Shown here: piece by piece, positions 22,768 through 33,769 of the stretch | Layout: the number at the start of each line of letters is the position of its first letter | How positions within the stretch are numbered: position 1 is the stretch's first letter | Origin: Castor canadensis | Taxonomy: Eukaryota; Chordata; Mammalia; Rodentia; Castoridae | Assembly (NCBI RefSeq): GCF_047511655.1 | Contig: NC_133401.1 | Span: 11,192,001 to 11,256,000, forward strand | DNA: 64,000 nt | Direction: 5' to 3' | The notes under the pieces: model-generated | Seen by the model: the letters and a program-made list of their open reading frames with translations, nothing else | The model's database searches: none | Told to the model about the DNA's origin: nothing | Program-made: the position numbers and the translations under genes

Positions 22768-23354
22768 TTGTATGTTAGAATGTCGGCTGCGCACATGATA
22801 AAAGCGAGAGCACACAAGGGAGGGGTGAGGATAGGTAAGACACCTAAAAAACTAGCTAGCATTTGTTGCCCTTAACGCAGAGAAACTAAAGCAGATACCT
22901 TAAAAGCAACTGAGGCCAATAGGAAAAGAGGACCAGGAACTAGAGAAAAGGTGAGATCAAGAAGAATTAACCTAGAAGGTAACACCCACGCACAGGAAAT
23001 CAATGTGAGTCAATGCCCTGTATAGCTATCCTTATCTCAACTGGCAAAAACCCTTGTTCCTTCCTATTATGACTTAAACTCTCTCTACAACAAAATTAGA
23101 AATAAGGGCAAAATAGTTTCTGCTGGGTATTGAGGGGGTGGGGGGAGGGAGGGGGCAGAGTGGGTGGTAAGGGAGGGGGTGGGGGCAGGGGGGAGAAATG
23201 ACCCAAGCCTTGTATGCACATATGAATAATAAAAGAAAAAAATAAAAATAAATAAAAAACCCTATTAAAAAAAAAAAAGAATGTCGGCTGTCTGGAGTAC
23301 AGGGTATGTGAGCAGGCCCACTGTTCCATCACTCTGCTTCTTGGCACTTTTTGC
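22768..23354 (-). pseudogene. WARS2: WARS2 pseudogene exon, split by an L1 insertion
   Basis: The exon is 86 bases without the insertion. On the minus strand it runs 23354-23278 and resumes at 22776-22768. The acceptor is near perfect (ctcttctttttatctcccacag). The product reads KKQSDGTVGLLTYPVLQTAD, a WARS2 Rossmann-fold segment, and then ILTY. The donor is CAA|GTTAGA (GT at 22767-22766). Ending in AA, it needs the G at 4037 to complete a Lys codon, so the phase matches the next exon. An L1 3' end sits in the middle of the coding sequence with the duplicated target CAGCCGACATTCT, which destroys the exon. Confidence 0.93.
22777..23290 (+). mobile_element. L1 3' end inserted in the WARS2 exon, with 13-bp target-site duplication
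   Basis: The insert is 22790-23277 (488 bp), plus strand: ORF2 end and 3' UTR with a G-rich tract (23130-23195), 'tgtatgcacatatgaata' and an A-rich tail. AGAATGTCGGCTG lies at both ends (22777-22789 and 23278-23290). The site reads GTT/AGAATG, compatible with L1 endonuclease. Confidence 0.93.
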
Positions 23355-23587
23355 CTGTGGGAGATAAAAAGAAGAGGAGAAATCTGACTTGAACCTAATT
23401 ATATGGCTCAATTTAAAAAATTTCAGGGCAAGCAAAGTGTGACCTGAAGCCTCTTGTAATAATATTACATTTTGGTTCCTTTTAGCAACTGTAGCCATCT
23501 TTCTATCTGGCTGGTCTCCATATCCAGGCTGAGGCAGAAATAAGGTGAATCTATTTTTACCACTTTACCTTTTTCTTTTTTTAAATT

Positions 23588-23662
23588 TAAAAAATTTTTA
23601 ATGCTGAGGATTGAAACCAGGACCTCACTCTACCACTGAGCCACACCCTCCCCCTTGCCACT
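23588..23662 (-). repeat. ID-type SINE, minus strand
   Basis: 'aatgctgaggattgaaacca' and 'ctctaccactgagccacac' are antisense ID words. Confidence 0.7.
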
Positions 23663-24389
23663 TGAAAGGATCCCCCACACCACTATTTGTTATTTATTTC
23701 ATTAAAAGCAAAAACAGTTTTCTAGACTCCAAATCAGGTAAACTGCAGACATTACAGATAAGGTCAGAAATTATCACGAAATCAAATTTTGACAGATTAA
23801 CATGAATTAACATCCCCTTACTACATTGTCCACAATGAGGGTAAGTTCACAATTATCACTGGATAAAGATCATGAAAGTGTAACATGCAAATGAGCAAAT
23901 GGCAAAAGTACACAATTTTTAGAAGCTGCTACTGGCATTAGGTTTATAGTCTTTTTTATATTTGCATACTGGGTCTTGAAATTGCAAGGGAAATAAGGAG
24001 CTGTAGAAAGCACTAATGTTTGTTTCGTACTCCAGATGCCTTACATCTGTGTTACTCACCAATCCTCCATAAACCTTAAACTTAGCAACCCTGCCTACCC
24101 TGCACATTACTGGTCCACCCCACTGTCCCAATCCAAAGAACTGGGTGCTCCTCTCTGATCTCTCCAGGGCATTGGGATCCTACCTTCCAGCATTATCTAT
24201 TACTGCTGTTTTAACAGACTACAAGCTTCAGTAAAGGGCTAAGACTGTCCATCAAAGTATCTCCAGAACAAAGCATGAAGATGTCATTAAGATTGTTAAT
24301 GAAAGAATGACTACAAGAAGCAGTAACATGTCCTAGGTCAAGGCTGGGAGTTGATTTGCATGTTTTCCCCAGAAATGAGATAAATCATG

Positions 24390-24478
24390 GGGCTGGGTCA
24401 TGACTCAAGTGGTACAGCACTTGCCTAGCAAGTGCTGAGTTCAAATTCCAAGACAGCCAAAAAAAGAAAAGAAAAATC
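24390..24478 (+). repeat. ID-type SINE
   Basis: 'ggggctgggtcatgactcaa', 'agcacttgcctagcaagtgc' and an AAAAAAGAAAAGAAAA tail. Confidence 0.75.
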
Positions 24479-24759
24479 GTGGACCACTGAAAAGTCTTCT
24501 TCTGGAAATCAGTGCATTCACTCATAATGTGTGATAGAGAGATTCTTAAACACTATTTGCAAGTGGGAACAGTTCCTATTAAATTAGTATTCAGTTCCTA
24601 TAAAAAGATTTTCAATATTAAACTTACTGGTAGGGTATTATTATTACATAGGAAAATCTTGCCTAAAAACCTAAATATGGTAAAGAACATTATAAAAATT
24701 TTGTGTCTAGTTCCTGGCAGTAATGAATCTGCAGCATTACCAATAATGTCTTATTTATT

Positions 24760-25110
24760 TAGTTTTGGTCTGTTTGGGCTTCTCCACCAAGATACCATAT
24801 GCTGAGTGGCTTATATACAATAGAAATTCATTTCTCACAGTTCTAGAGGCTGGGAGGTCCAAGATTAAGGCAAAATCAATGTCCAGAAAGCACCCACTTT
24901 CTGGCTCATCAGTGGTACCTTCTCTGTCTCTTTGTCATTTGTCTTCACATGGGTCTCTCTGGGAACTCTTTTGTAAGAACACTAATCCCATTTATGAGTG
25001 TTCCACTCTCAAGGTTTGATCACCTCTCAAAGACCCCACCTTTGGGGGATAGGTTCCAAAATATGAATGGGGGGAGTACAAATATACAGATCGCAGCACT
25101 CAGGCACTAT
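24760..25110 (+). repeat. ancient interspersed repeat (MER-type), family not assigned
   Basis: It starts with 'ggtctgtttgggcttctcc' and has 'attcatttctcacagttcta', 'aggctgggaggtccaagatt', 'gaacactaatcccatttatga' and a step about plasma-like 'cctctcaaagaccccacct'. This order is that of a common old mammalian repeat with frequent relatives in other mammals. Confidence 0.55.
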
Positions 25111-25756
25111 CACTTCAAAGCCATTTCTTTCTGTAGCATATGTGAAGGCTTCTGAAGATCAACAACTGAGGAACCCCATGGCCACGAAAATAAGGTCAAA
25201 AGAAACTTGAAACTGAAATTAGTGTCAACATAGTTGGGGCTCCCTACTCTCGAGTTATCCAATTGCAAAACTTCTAAGAAGTTGAACTTCTTAGAAAAAG
25301 TATAGCCTTAATTTTTCTGTGGATTTGAACTGGTGCCTGTAATAAATTTGTTAAAATGTTAAATATAATGTGTTGTCTCTTCTCCCCACAATGAAAATAT
25401 TCTTTCCTGATTGCCAGTTACTTCCAGTGGGGATGGGAGGCAACTTGAGGGCCCAGTAATCCAGAAACTGTGTCTGTTTGTTAGCTATAATGTGGTAGGT
25501 TCAAACATCATTATGAAGTCTATCCAACCACAGAAACAAAAAAGAAAAGGCTTTGTAAGTCAGAAGGAATTTTGGCGAACCCTTTCACTTTCCACTTAAT
25601 ATCCCAAAGTAGAGAGGTAAAAGATTTCCTTCCAGTCAATGGGGGTTAGAAGGTGAGGGAAAAAGTAAAGTTGGGATTCTCAGAACCTAATAGAGTAATA
25701 AACAGAAAGGGAAAAGAGCCTCCTTCCTGCTTATTAATGAGATTACTGGTGCTTAC

Positions 25757-25837
25757 CTTTCACTGGTGTAAATGTTGTAATCGAGGCAGTCTGACCATGC
25801 AGGTAAGGATCCAGCTTAATTGTGCATGTTCAGATAC
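25757..25837 (-). pseudogene. WARS2: WARS2 pseudogene exon with nonsense codon
   Basis: An 81-base (27-codon) exon. The acceptor is ctgttttatttctgcag and the donor AAAG|GTAAGC. The product reads [20 protein letters not shown] and then QHLHQ-stop-K. WARS2 has Trp at the stop position, so TGG became TGA. The exon is in phase 0 and joins the AKSAKKQ exon at 23354 exactly as in the intact gene. Upstream exons (mitochondrial presequence and the nucleotide-binding HxGN motif) were not found between 25.9 kb and the array at 35.5 kb, so the duplicate may be truncated or its first intron may run beyond what I can recognise. Confidence 0.93.
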
Positions 25838-27944
25838 CTGCAGAAATAAAACAGAACATTAGCAAAGGTGGTAGGCAATGTTTTTTTGCATATAAGCAAA
25901 ACTAAACAGATAGCAGGTATTATCTTAAATGGTTAAAAACACTAAGTCAAGGTTATTAAAAGAAAACAGGTGAAAAGAGCTTAGTTGTGATTCATCAAGC
26001 ACAGAATCTTAGGTGAAGAAGAAATTATAAAAGCTAACAGACACAAATACTAGTCTACCATTTAAGACTTCTCCACAATACCCTTAGCCAGGGGTGACCA
26101 GATTGTGTTTCAACATCTTCAGTGAGAGGTTTCATCATGTCTTAGGCATCCATTCCACTCGCAACTAGCCAGGCTTGTTAAAAAGAGATGCACTCACACA
26201 CATACACACACACACTCACCCCGTCATCTCACACACTTTATGTCTCACAAACATCTCTCCAAACTCACACTCTCACTCTCTCACATATATCTCTAACACA
26301 CAAACTCCTTCTCTCTCTCTCTCTCTCTCTCAGCAGTACTGGGGTTTGATCTCTTTCTTTCTTAAGAAGCAGTCTAATCAACAAGAAATGATAAGCTTTC
26401 CTCAATTTATTGTTGTTTGAATCAAGTTTAATCATGTAACCAAACCTGGCAAAAACTGGAGTAATTCTTGGGCCCAGGCCACATTCCAACTGATGACCTA
26501 GAATTTAAGTCCTATGCATTTCTGGACCCTAGAGATTTCCAGGCCTTCATTAACCATGGCTTTTTTTGTATCCATGTGATTCTCTTAAAAAGCAGACACA
26601 GTTGCCAACTCTACAAAGTGGCCCCAAATGTGCTATTTGAGGGTTTTGCAAAAGGCACTTAAAGAAATGGTGTGGAACCATCCCAGACCTATTTTACTAG
26701 CAAGGAATTGCCATCTGGTGTAAGACAGTTTCTCATTTTTTTCTCCAAAGTTATAGAGAAGGAAGATTTGTTTTTCACATGTTTGACAAGGATTCACTTT
26801 TAAAGCTTTGCAAGTCACCAGGACGAATCTGTCATTTTTCTTCCAAGATGTACTTGGGTTTCATCAAGGGCAATGACTTTGACAGCACTGTCCAAGAAAA
26901 TTGCTAACTACTGCTGTAAACAAACAGTTATCAGTCACAAACTGTCAAAGGGATATGAGCAAGAGGATTAGAGTTGTTTCCAATCATCAAGCAACACATA
27001 TTCCTACTAAAACTTATACAAGAGCTGGTTTGGGGCATGAAGTATGAGAAAATGCACTTTCCTCTTTACTGAGTTGGGAGAAAGGAATGAAAACACAGAA
27101 AGTAACCATGGCCATGTGGAAGAAGACAAGAGGATTATTTCTCTTCAGCTGTGGTTCAAATGCTTAGCTTTGGTGATACACAAACACTACCACTATGTCT
27201 CTTTGAACTCAAGTATGTTCCTTGGAGTAGCTTTTTGTATGGACATGAAGAATGAAACTTACTGAATATTCTGCAGAGATATCTTGGTGCTTCCAAATTA
27301 GAGAGCATCAAATTAATTCCAAATATTCTCATATAGAAAGTATAGGCCAAACGTCAAAGGCAATACATTTTTCACAATTCATCTTTAATAATTATATAAG
27401 AAAAGTAGCACTTCTGGATTTGTTTCTTCTTCATATTCATGACAATTGCATGGAAAGGTTCAGATTTCTAATTGAGTAAAAAGCAAAAGTGGTCGACACC
27501 TAAAAATAATGTTTTCATGTGTTATGAAGCCACAAACAAAATAGCTGTGAGATCTATTTTAGCCACAGAAAAATGAAGGTAGAGAACAATAAACTGGCCT
27601 AATAGACACCCACAAACAACTCAACTGTAATAAGCAGAGAAAAGCTAAAGACATCTGACCCTGTAATTTTAACAAGGAAAGATGCATGATCTTCAGTTAG
27701 AGCCATCTTCCCTGTCTTGTTCATTCCTGTAAAATGCAGTGTGGCACACAGTAGTGCTCAGTAACTATGGAAGACACAAATTCTAGCACAATCTGCAGAA
27801 AGAAAATGACCATTAGATTTGGCAACTTACTTGGTGATCCAGGTAAAAGCAATTTTAAGGGAGCGATTGGGATGGAAGCTAAATTATAGAGGGATGAAGA
27901 GTGAGATGAGCAGGCAGGATGTGAAGATCAACATACAAGAACCT
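25838..27944. other. unassigned sequence with CA/CT simple repeats
   Basis: About 2.1 kb without a recognised gene. It contains the CA-rich and (CT)n stretch at 26188-26332. Small open frames show no domain. Confidence 0.4.
26188..26332. repeat. CA-rich and (CT)n simple-sequence region
   Basis: Impure CACACA runs pass into a CT run of about 12 units (about 26308-26332). The 81-codon frame across it is an artefact. Confidence 0.85.
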
Positions 27945-28150
27945 TAACAGGGTAGTTAAGAGCTCTGTCTTTGGAGTGAGGCTCCCTGGGTCTGAACACT
28001 AGTTCTGCCACTTACTAGTTGAGTGGCCCTGGGTGACTTAACCTCTCTGTGTCTCAGTTTTACTAGCTATAAAATTAGGCTAACAATAGTACCCATCCAA
28101 CAGTGCTTAGAACAGTATCTAGCACAGAATAAGCAGTTGATATTATGGCT
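27945..28150 (+). repeat. MIR SINE, well preserved
   Basis: It holds nearly the full core: 'ttaagagctctgtctttgga', 'agttctgccacttactagtt', 'gtgtctcagttttactagct' and 'agcacagaataagcagttga'. Confidence 0.85.
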
Positions 28151-29844
28151 ATTATTGTAGATACTTTTTAGAAATACTTTTTTGATTTTGAGATAATTAT
28201 AGATTCACATACAGGTATAAGAAATAACCTCACTAGTACTGCTGCTGTGTAAAGCTCCTGTTCTCCTTATGTTCTTTTCCCCAAATGTCATGATGAAACC
28301 CTTTACTATGCACAATTTAACATACATCAATACAAAGATATTTGCATGTTTAAAACTTAGCATATTCTATTATTCTTTATGTTTGACTAATTTATTATGG
28401 CTATTATTTTTTTTGCTGCCACCACAGCGAAGATCCTTATCTGATTTATTCACTGATACAACATGAGTACTAGCACAATCCCTAGGATATAGTAAGAGAT
28501 CATTACATATTTGTGAAATAAATTCATGAAAAATGAAAGGGTCATTAGTAGAGAAATGCCTAAATAAAATGTGGTATGTATAATTGCATACAATATAATG
28601 AGCAAAAGAAATGGGTTAGATTTATGTATATAAACATATCACAAAAAACATACTGTGAATAAAAATTGCAAAAAAGTACTATGATAATATACCATTTATA
28701 TAAAATTTTAAGCCATAAAAACATATTCTTCTTGGGATTATAAATACAAATACAAGTTTGTGGACAATAAGACCAAAACATGAACTAAACTGATATATTT
28801 TGAATCCAACAGTTTGGTTGCCTGTGGTTAGGAGAAAGGAATATGAGGAGGAGAGATAAATGGACTAGGTAAGGGAAAGGATTAAATAGACTCTCAACTT
28901 CATCTCTATTTTTAACATGAGGAAGTCAGAAAATATGAAAGATGCTAACAATTCATGTTGGGAACATGAATGCTTATTATGTTATCTGTGTTTTAAAAAT
29001 TTTTCAAAAGTATTTAATTAAGAAAAAGGGTACAGAGAAGCATGATTCCAAAATACATAGCTGCTAGATATCAATCACACCCAGTCAATTACCTGGTTCA
29101 GCAATTCCTGGATGAAATCTCTAAAATACTCTTAGTACCCCTAAGGACTTTACTATTTTCCATATAAATGTTATGTTCCCAGGAATCAGGAATAGGACAA
29201 CTATTCTGACTCACAAATTCCTATTTATTGCCTCCTCTTGGAAACTAGCAATTTCATGCTCAGTTATTTTTATTAGTCTCTTATCATCCCCATAACAAAT
29301 CCTTTTAACAAGAACCTTGTTTGGGGATCTGATTTTAATTTAAAAAAGAAATCTGTATCAATGATGCACTCTCATCCTTTTCAGCTGTCTGCCTCCTATC
29401 AGAACTTGTATTTGCCAATGAATATCTTATCTATTCACATTTGGAGTTCCCTAACCTTTTCTTTGTCCAATACTTCCAAAGCTAACATAGGCATTCTATC
29501 AGCTTGCTTCTGACTTAAAAGTCATGTCCATCTAAATTCTATGGCTTATTTTGTGTGTTTGTATGCATATACCAATAACATTTCTTTACCCATAGCATTA
29601 TATCTATCAGCTTTTATTAGGATATACTGGGTAACAAATAGCCCTGACAAAAATGTGGTTGATAAGAATTGTTTCTTTCTCATTCACATTATATACTAAT
29701 ACCTATACATTGGCTTTGACGTTGTTTTATGTATCTTTTCATTCCAGGATTGAAAATGAAGGAATAGCCCCTTTCTGGGGCATTCTATTCTCATGTCAGC
29801 AGAAAAAGAGCAAGAGAGCTAGAGCAAATATGGAAGATTCTTTT
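28151..29844. other. unassigned sequence
   Basis: About 1.7 kb of AT-rich DNA. I recognise no gene, RNA or named repeat. Confidence 0.4.
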
Positions 29845-29860
29845 AAAGATTCTTCTTGGA

Positions 29861-30926
29861 AGAAATTCTAATGGCCAAAAAACACATGAAAAAATTCTAA
29901 TCATCTCTGGCCATAAAGGAAATGCAAATCAAAACCAAACTAAGATTTCACCTCACCCCTGTTAGAATAGCCATTATGCAAAACACCACCAACGAACAAG
30001 TGCTGGCGAGGATGTGGGAGAAAAGGAACCCTAATCCATTGTTGGTGGGAATGCAAGCTGGTGCAACCACTCTGGAAAAAAATTTGGAGACTTCTTAAAA
30101 GTCTAAACATAGACCTGCCATATGACCCAGCAATCCCACTCCTGGGGATATACCCAAAGAAATGCAACACAGGTTACTCCAAAGGCACCTGCACACCCAT
30201 GTTTATTGCAGCACTATTCACAGTAACCAAGTTATGGAAACAATCAAAATGCCCCACTACTGATGAATGGATCAAGAAAATGTGGTACTTGTACACAATG
30301 GAATTTTACTCAGCCATGAAGAAAAATGAAATCTTATCATTTGCAGGTAAATGGATGGAACTGGAGAACATCATTCTGAGTGAGGTCAGCCAGTCCCAGA
30401 AGACCAAAAATCACATGTTCTCCCTCATATGCAGACTTTAGATCTAGAGCAAATGCAGCAATGCTGTTGGACTTGGATCACATGACAAGGGGAGAGCCCA
30501 TACGGGAGATATAGGAATAGGTAGAAAACCCATAACATGAAAGCGTTTGATGTCTCTACTCCAGAGGAACTAATACAGAAACCTTAAAATGACAGGTTAT
30601 TATGAGCAGGGGATCAGGAACCAAGGTAAAGATCAGTTAGAGTTAAATCAACATTGGTTGTAACACATGGGTACATGAAAGCAATAGTAGGAATCTTTCT
30701 GTATAGCTATCCTTAACTTAACTAGCAAAAACGCTTTATCTTTCTTATAATGCATATGTCCTTTCCTCAAAAAAATCAGTCTTAAGAGCAGAATGGCACC
30801 TGCCTGAAATTGAGGAGGGGAGAGGGGGAAGGGTGGGGGAGGGTCAGAAGGGTGGGGGAGGGGAGCAGGGTGGAGAAATGACCCAAACAATGTATGCACA
30901 TGTAAATAAATAAACAATAATAACAA
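29861..30926 (+). mobile_element. L1 3' end, plus strand, in a triple-duplication site
   Basis: The ORF2 C-terminus is open at 30061-30441 ([33 protein letters not shown]). A 3' UTR follows with a G-rich tract (30816-30872), 'gaaatgacccaaacaatgta' and an AATAAATAAACAATAATAAC tail. It is flanked by AAAGATTCTTCTTGGA at 29845-29860 and 30927-30942. The upstream flank reads TTTT/AAAGA, an ideal L1 endonuclease site. Confidence 0.9.
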
Positions 30927-30942
30927 AAAGATTCTTCTTGGA

Positions 30943-31066
30943 GCCTGGAAGTGGGGGTGGTGGGGCTGGGGGTGGTGGTGGAGGGGGAGAGAGGGTGGGG
31001 TTCAGGGTGGGATCGATGGCCCAAACAACATGTACACCTATAAATAAATGTATAAACAATTTTTAA
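30943..31066 (+). mobile_element. second, very short L1 3' end at the same target site
   Basis: A G-rich tract is followed by 'ggcccaaacaacatgtacac' and an A-rich tail with AATAAA. It lies between the second and third copies of AAAGATTCTTCTTGGA (30927-30942 and 31067-31082). Confidence 0.8.
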
Positions 31067-31089
31067 AAAGATTCTTCTTGGAGATACAT

Positions 31090-31440
31090 AAATGATGCAG
31101 AAGAAGGAATCAAAGCTTAACACTACAGAAATCCACCAAATCACAAAAGTAGACAATATGAAAGAAAGGAACAAAGAAGCTACAAAATAGTCAGAAAACA
31201 AATAACAAAATGGCATTGGCAAGTCCTTATCTGTCAATACTAACCTTGAGCATAAATGGATTAAATTCTCCAATCAAAAGCATAGAGTGGCTGAATGGAT
31301 TTAAAAAGCAAAACAAAACAAGATACAATTATAAGCTGCCAATGAGAGACCCATGTAGGCTTTAAGGACACACATAGGCTGAAAAGTGAAAGAGCAGATG
31401 ATATTCCATTCAAATGGTAACCCAAGAGAGCAGGTGGTTC
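31090..31440 (+). mobile_element. old L1 fragment (ORF2 endonuclease region)
   Basis: 'aatggattaaattctccaatc', 'gagagacccatgtaggcttt' and 'aaggacacacataggctgaa' (variously broken) follow the start of ORF2 in sense orientation. Strongly decayed. Confidence 0.7.
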
Positions 31441-32143
31441 TTCTTGTATCTAAGGAAAGAGCCCTCAAGTAAAGCTTCTGTTGAACATGGTGTGCATCTT
31501 GCCCACTCATGTCCCATTGGCTAAGGGAAGTCAATGGACAATCCCAGTATCAGTGGGTAGGAATAGATGCTTCTCCTACAGGATGCATCATCAGTCATAT
31601 GGCAATGGGTGAGGACTTATAATCCTTCTACTCAGGGTTACCAAACTACTGCTTTTTCAGGTCAAAACTGCCTGCAGGAGTTTATGTTCAGCATATAAAC
31701 TAAGAATGACTCTTAAATTTTATAAAGCAGCCAAATTATAAAAAGAAAAGAAGGAGAAGAGGGAAGAAGAAAAGAAGAGAGAGGTGAACAAAGAGAAGGG
31801 GAAGAAGAAAAAATGTAGAAGAGGTAGAGACAATGGCTGTGTGAGAAAGACTACATGTGGCAAAATTAAAATGTTTACTGTCTGTATCTTCACAGAAGGA
31901 CTCTGCATTTATAGAAAATGAAAATGAATAACTAAGAACAATAACAATCTACCATACTCACCTCCTCCCTGAAACTAGCTATCTTGACCTACAGAGAACT
32001 TGTTAGTAAACAGTTGATTTTTAATAAAAGCTATCTTTTCAGTAAATTTTTATTTTAAAATAAAAATTCATTTCTAAAGAATTTAGATTCAAGAAATTAA
32101 TGAAGATTTTTTTTTATTTCATCAAAATTAAATACTGTTCCAC
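31441..32143. other. unassigned sequence with purine-rich stretch
   Basis: No gene is seen. A GA-rich tract lies at 31738-31830. Confidence 0.4.
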
Positions 32144-32252
32144 AGATTGGTGGTGTAGCTCAAGTGGTAGAGCACCTGCTTTGTAAGCAGGAAGCCCTGA
32201 ATTCAGACACCGGTGCCACCAAACAAAAACAAAAACAAAAATAGCTCTACAC
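32144..32252 (+). repeat. ID-type SINE
   Basis: 'gattggtggtgtagctcaag', 'tggtagagcacctgctttgt' and a tail of CAAAAA units (32220-32240). Confidence 0.8.
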
Positions 32253-33150
32253 TGAAAACCACGGTCAACAGAAAGCAATGTATAAAACAGGAGAAAATAT
32301 TTGCAAATCATATGTCTGATAAGATACATAAAGATAAGCCTCAAAAAATTTTCTGCTAGGTACGAATAATAAAAATTTAAAACACTGAATTAGAAGATGG
32401 AAATAATTTCCAAGTGCAAACAGAACACTTATAAAGGTTGCTAATTTACTAAATTCAAGCTTTAAAAACACAAAAGAACTGAAGGTATTCAGATCATATT
32501 CTTCTGCAATGAAATTAGAAATCAAATCTTAAAAAAGAGCCATGTTTTTGGAAATTACAACACATCCTTCCAAATAAATCATAGCTCAAACAAGAGATAA
32601 CAGTGGAAAGCAGAAATCTTTTAGTGCTGAGTAATACTGAAAATACCACATAGCACAACTTTGTGGACAATGATGAAACAGAACTCAGGAGGAAATTTGT
32701 ACTCTTTAATGTTTGTATTAGAAAAGAAAAAGAAAATTAAAGAGGTTCATTCAAAAGTTAGCTAAAGGACAAAGAAGTAATTTCAGAGAAAGTTGAAGGA
32801 CATGAAGTTAGACTAATGGACTAGACAAGGAAAATTGAAGTGTCACAAGGCCAAGTTGGTTCTCTAAAAAGACAGAGTCAACACCAGCAAAATTCATCAA
32901 GGGGAAACAAAGGAAGAAGGACGTTTGAAGGAAAATGACCTATAGAAGTTGTTACAAGTGACAGAGTATCAGCTTTCTTGTGAAAATTAGAATTTTAGAA
33001 AACATCTATACATATTAACAATGTGGTGTTCTTAGTATAAAGTGTGTTAGAATTCAGAAGTTTTACATGACTAAGTATTAAATGTGGAAAAGTAAAAAAA
33101 TTTAAAAGCATTTAGAGAAAATAAAGAGGTTTATAACTTTAAGCCAGAGA
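32253..33150. other. unassigned AT-rich sequence
   Basis: About 0.9 kb; no gene or repeat family was recognised, although the A-rich texture may be very old L1. Confidence 0.35.
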
Positions 33151-33180
33151 ATTAAAAACACCCCACTGGGTGTTTTTAAT
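33151..33180. repeat. perfect inverted repeat, 13-bp arms
   Basis: ATTAAAAACACCC, the loop CACT, then GGGTGTTTTTAAT. The arms are perfectly complementary. It sits exactly at the edge of an old minus-strand L1. Confidence 0.85.
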
Positions 33181-33545
33181 ACAAATGCCACCAATATCCA
33201 TCTATAAGTTTTTGTGTGGGTGTAGGCTCTCATTTTCCTTGGGTAAAAATCTAAAAGCAGAATTATTTAGAAGAAACTGCCAAACTGCATTCCAAAGAGT
33301 TTTCTCCATTTCACATTCTATCAGTAATATATTAGAGTTCCAGTTGTTCAACATCCTGCTGGATAATACTTGCAATTATCAGCTTTTAAACTTTTACCAT
33401 TCTAGTGAGTGTGTGGTAGCATCCATGAGGATTTCATCTTGTATTTCTCTGATGACTCATGATACTGAGCATCTTTTCCTACATTTATTAACTGCTCAGA
33501 ACATACCTTATTCTAGAATGTTCAAATCTTCTGTCCATTAAAGAA
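33181..33545 (-). mobile_element. ancient L1 3' fragment, minus strand
   Basis: 'gaaactgccaaactgcattc', 'tttgttcaacatcctgctgg'-like and 'tttctctgatgactcatgat' are antisense ORF2 3' words of an old L1. Confidence 0.7.
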
Positions 33546-33769
33546 AACATGTGTTTTTAGCTAATATTCTTACTAGGTCATAAATGCATACAAAACAACT
33601 CCACGGCTCAGAAGTACTCAGTCATAAAGGAAAACTTATATACAACAAAAGATAGCATTTCAAAATTAAAATGACAAGCCACAGAGTGAGAAAAGGTAAT
33701 TTATAATAAAGGATTAGTATTTACAACATGTAAAAGACTTCCATAAATCAGTAAGAAATATAATAAGGC

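Larger units (their letters stand above)
23355..25756 (-). pseudogene. WARS2 pseudogene intron
   Basis: This interval lies between phase-0 compatible exons. It holds two ID SINEs and an ancient repeat at 24760-25110; nothing else coding was recognised. Confidence 0.8.
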
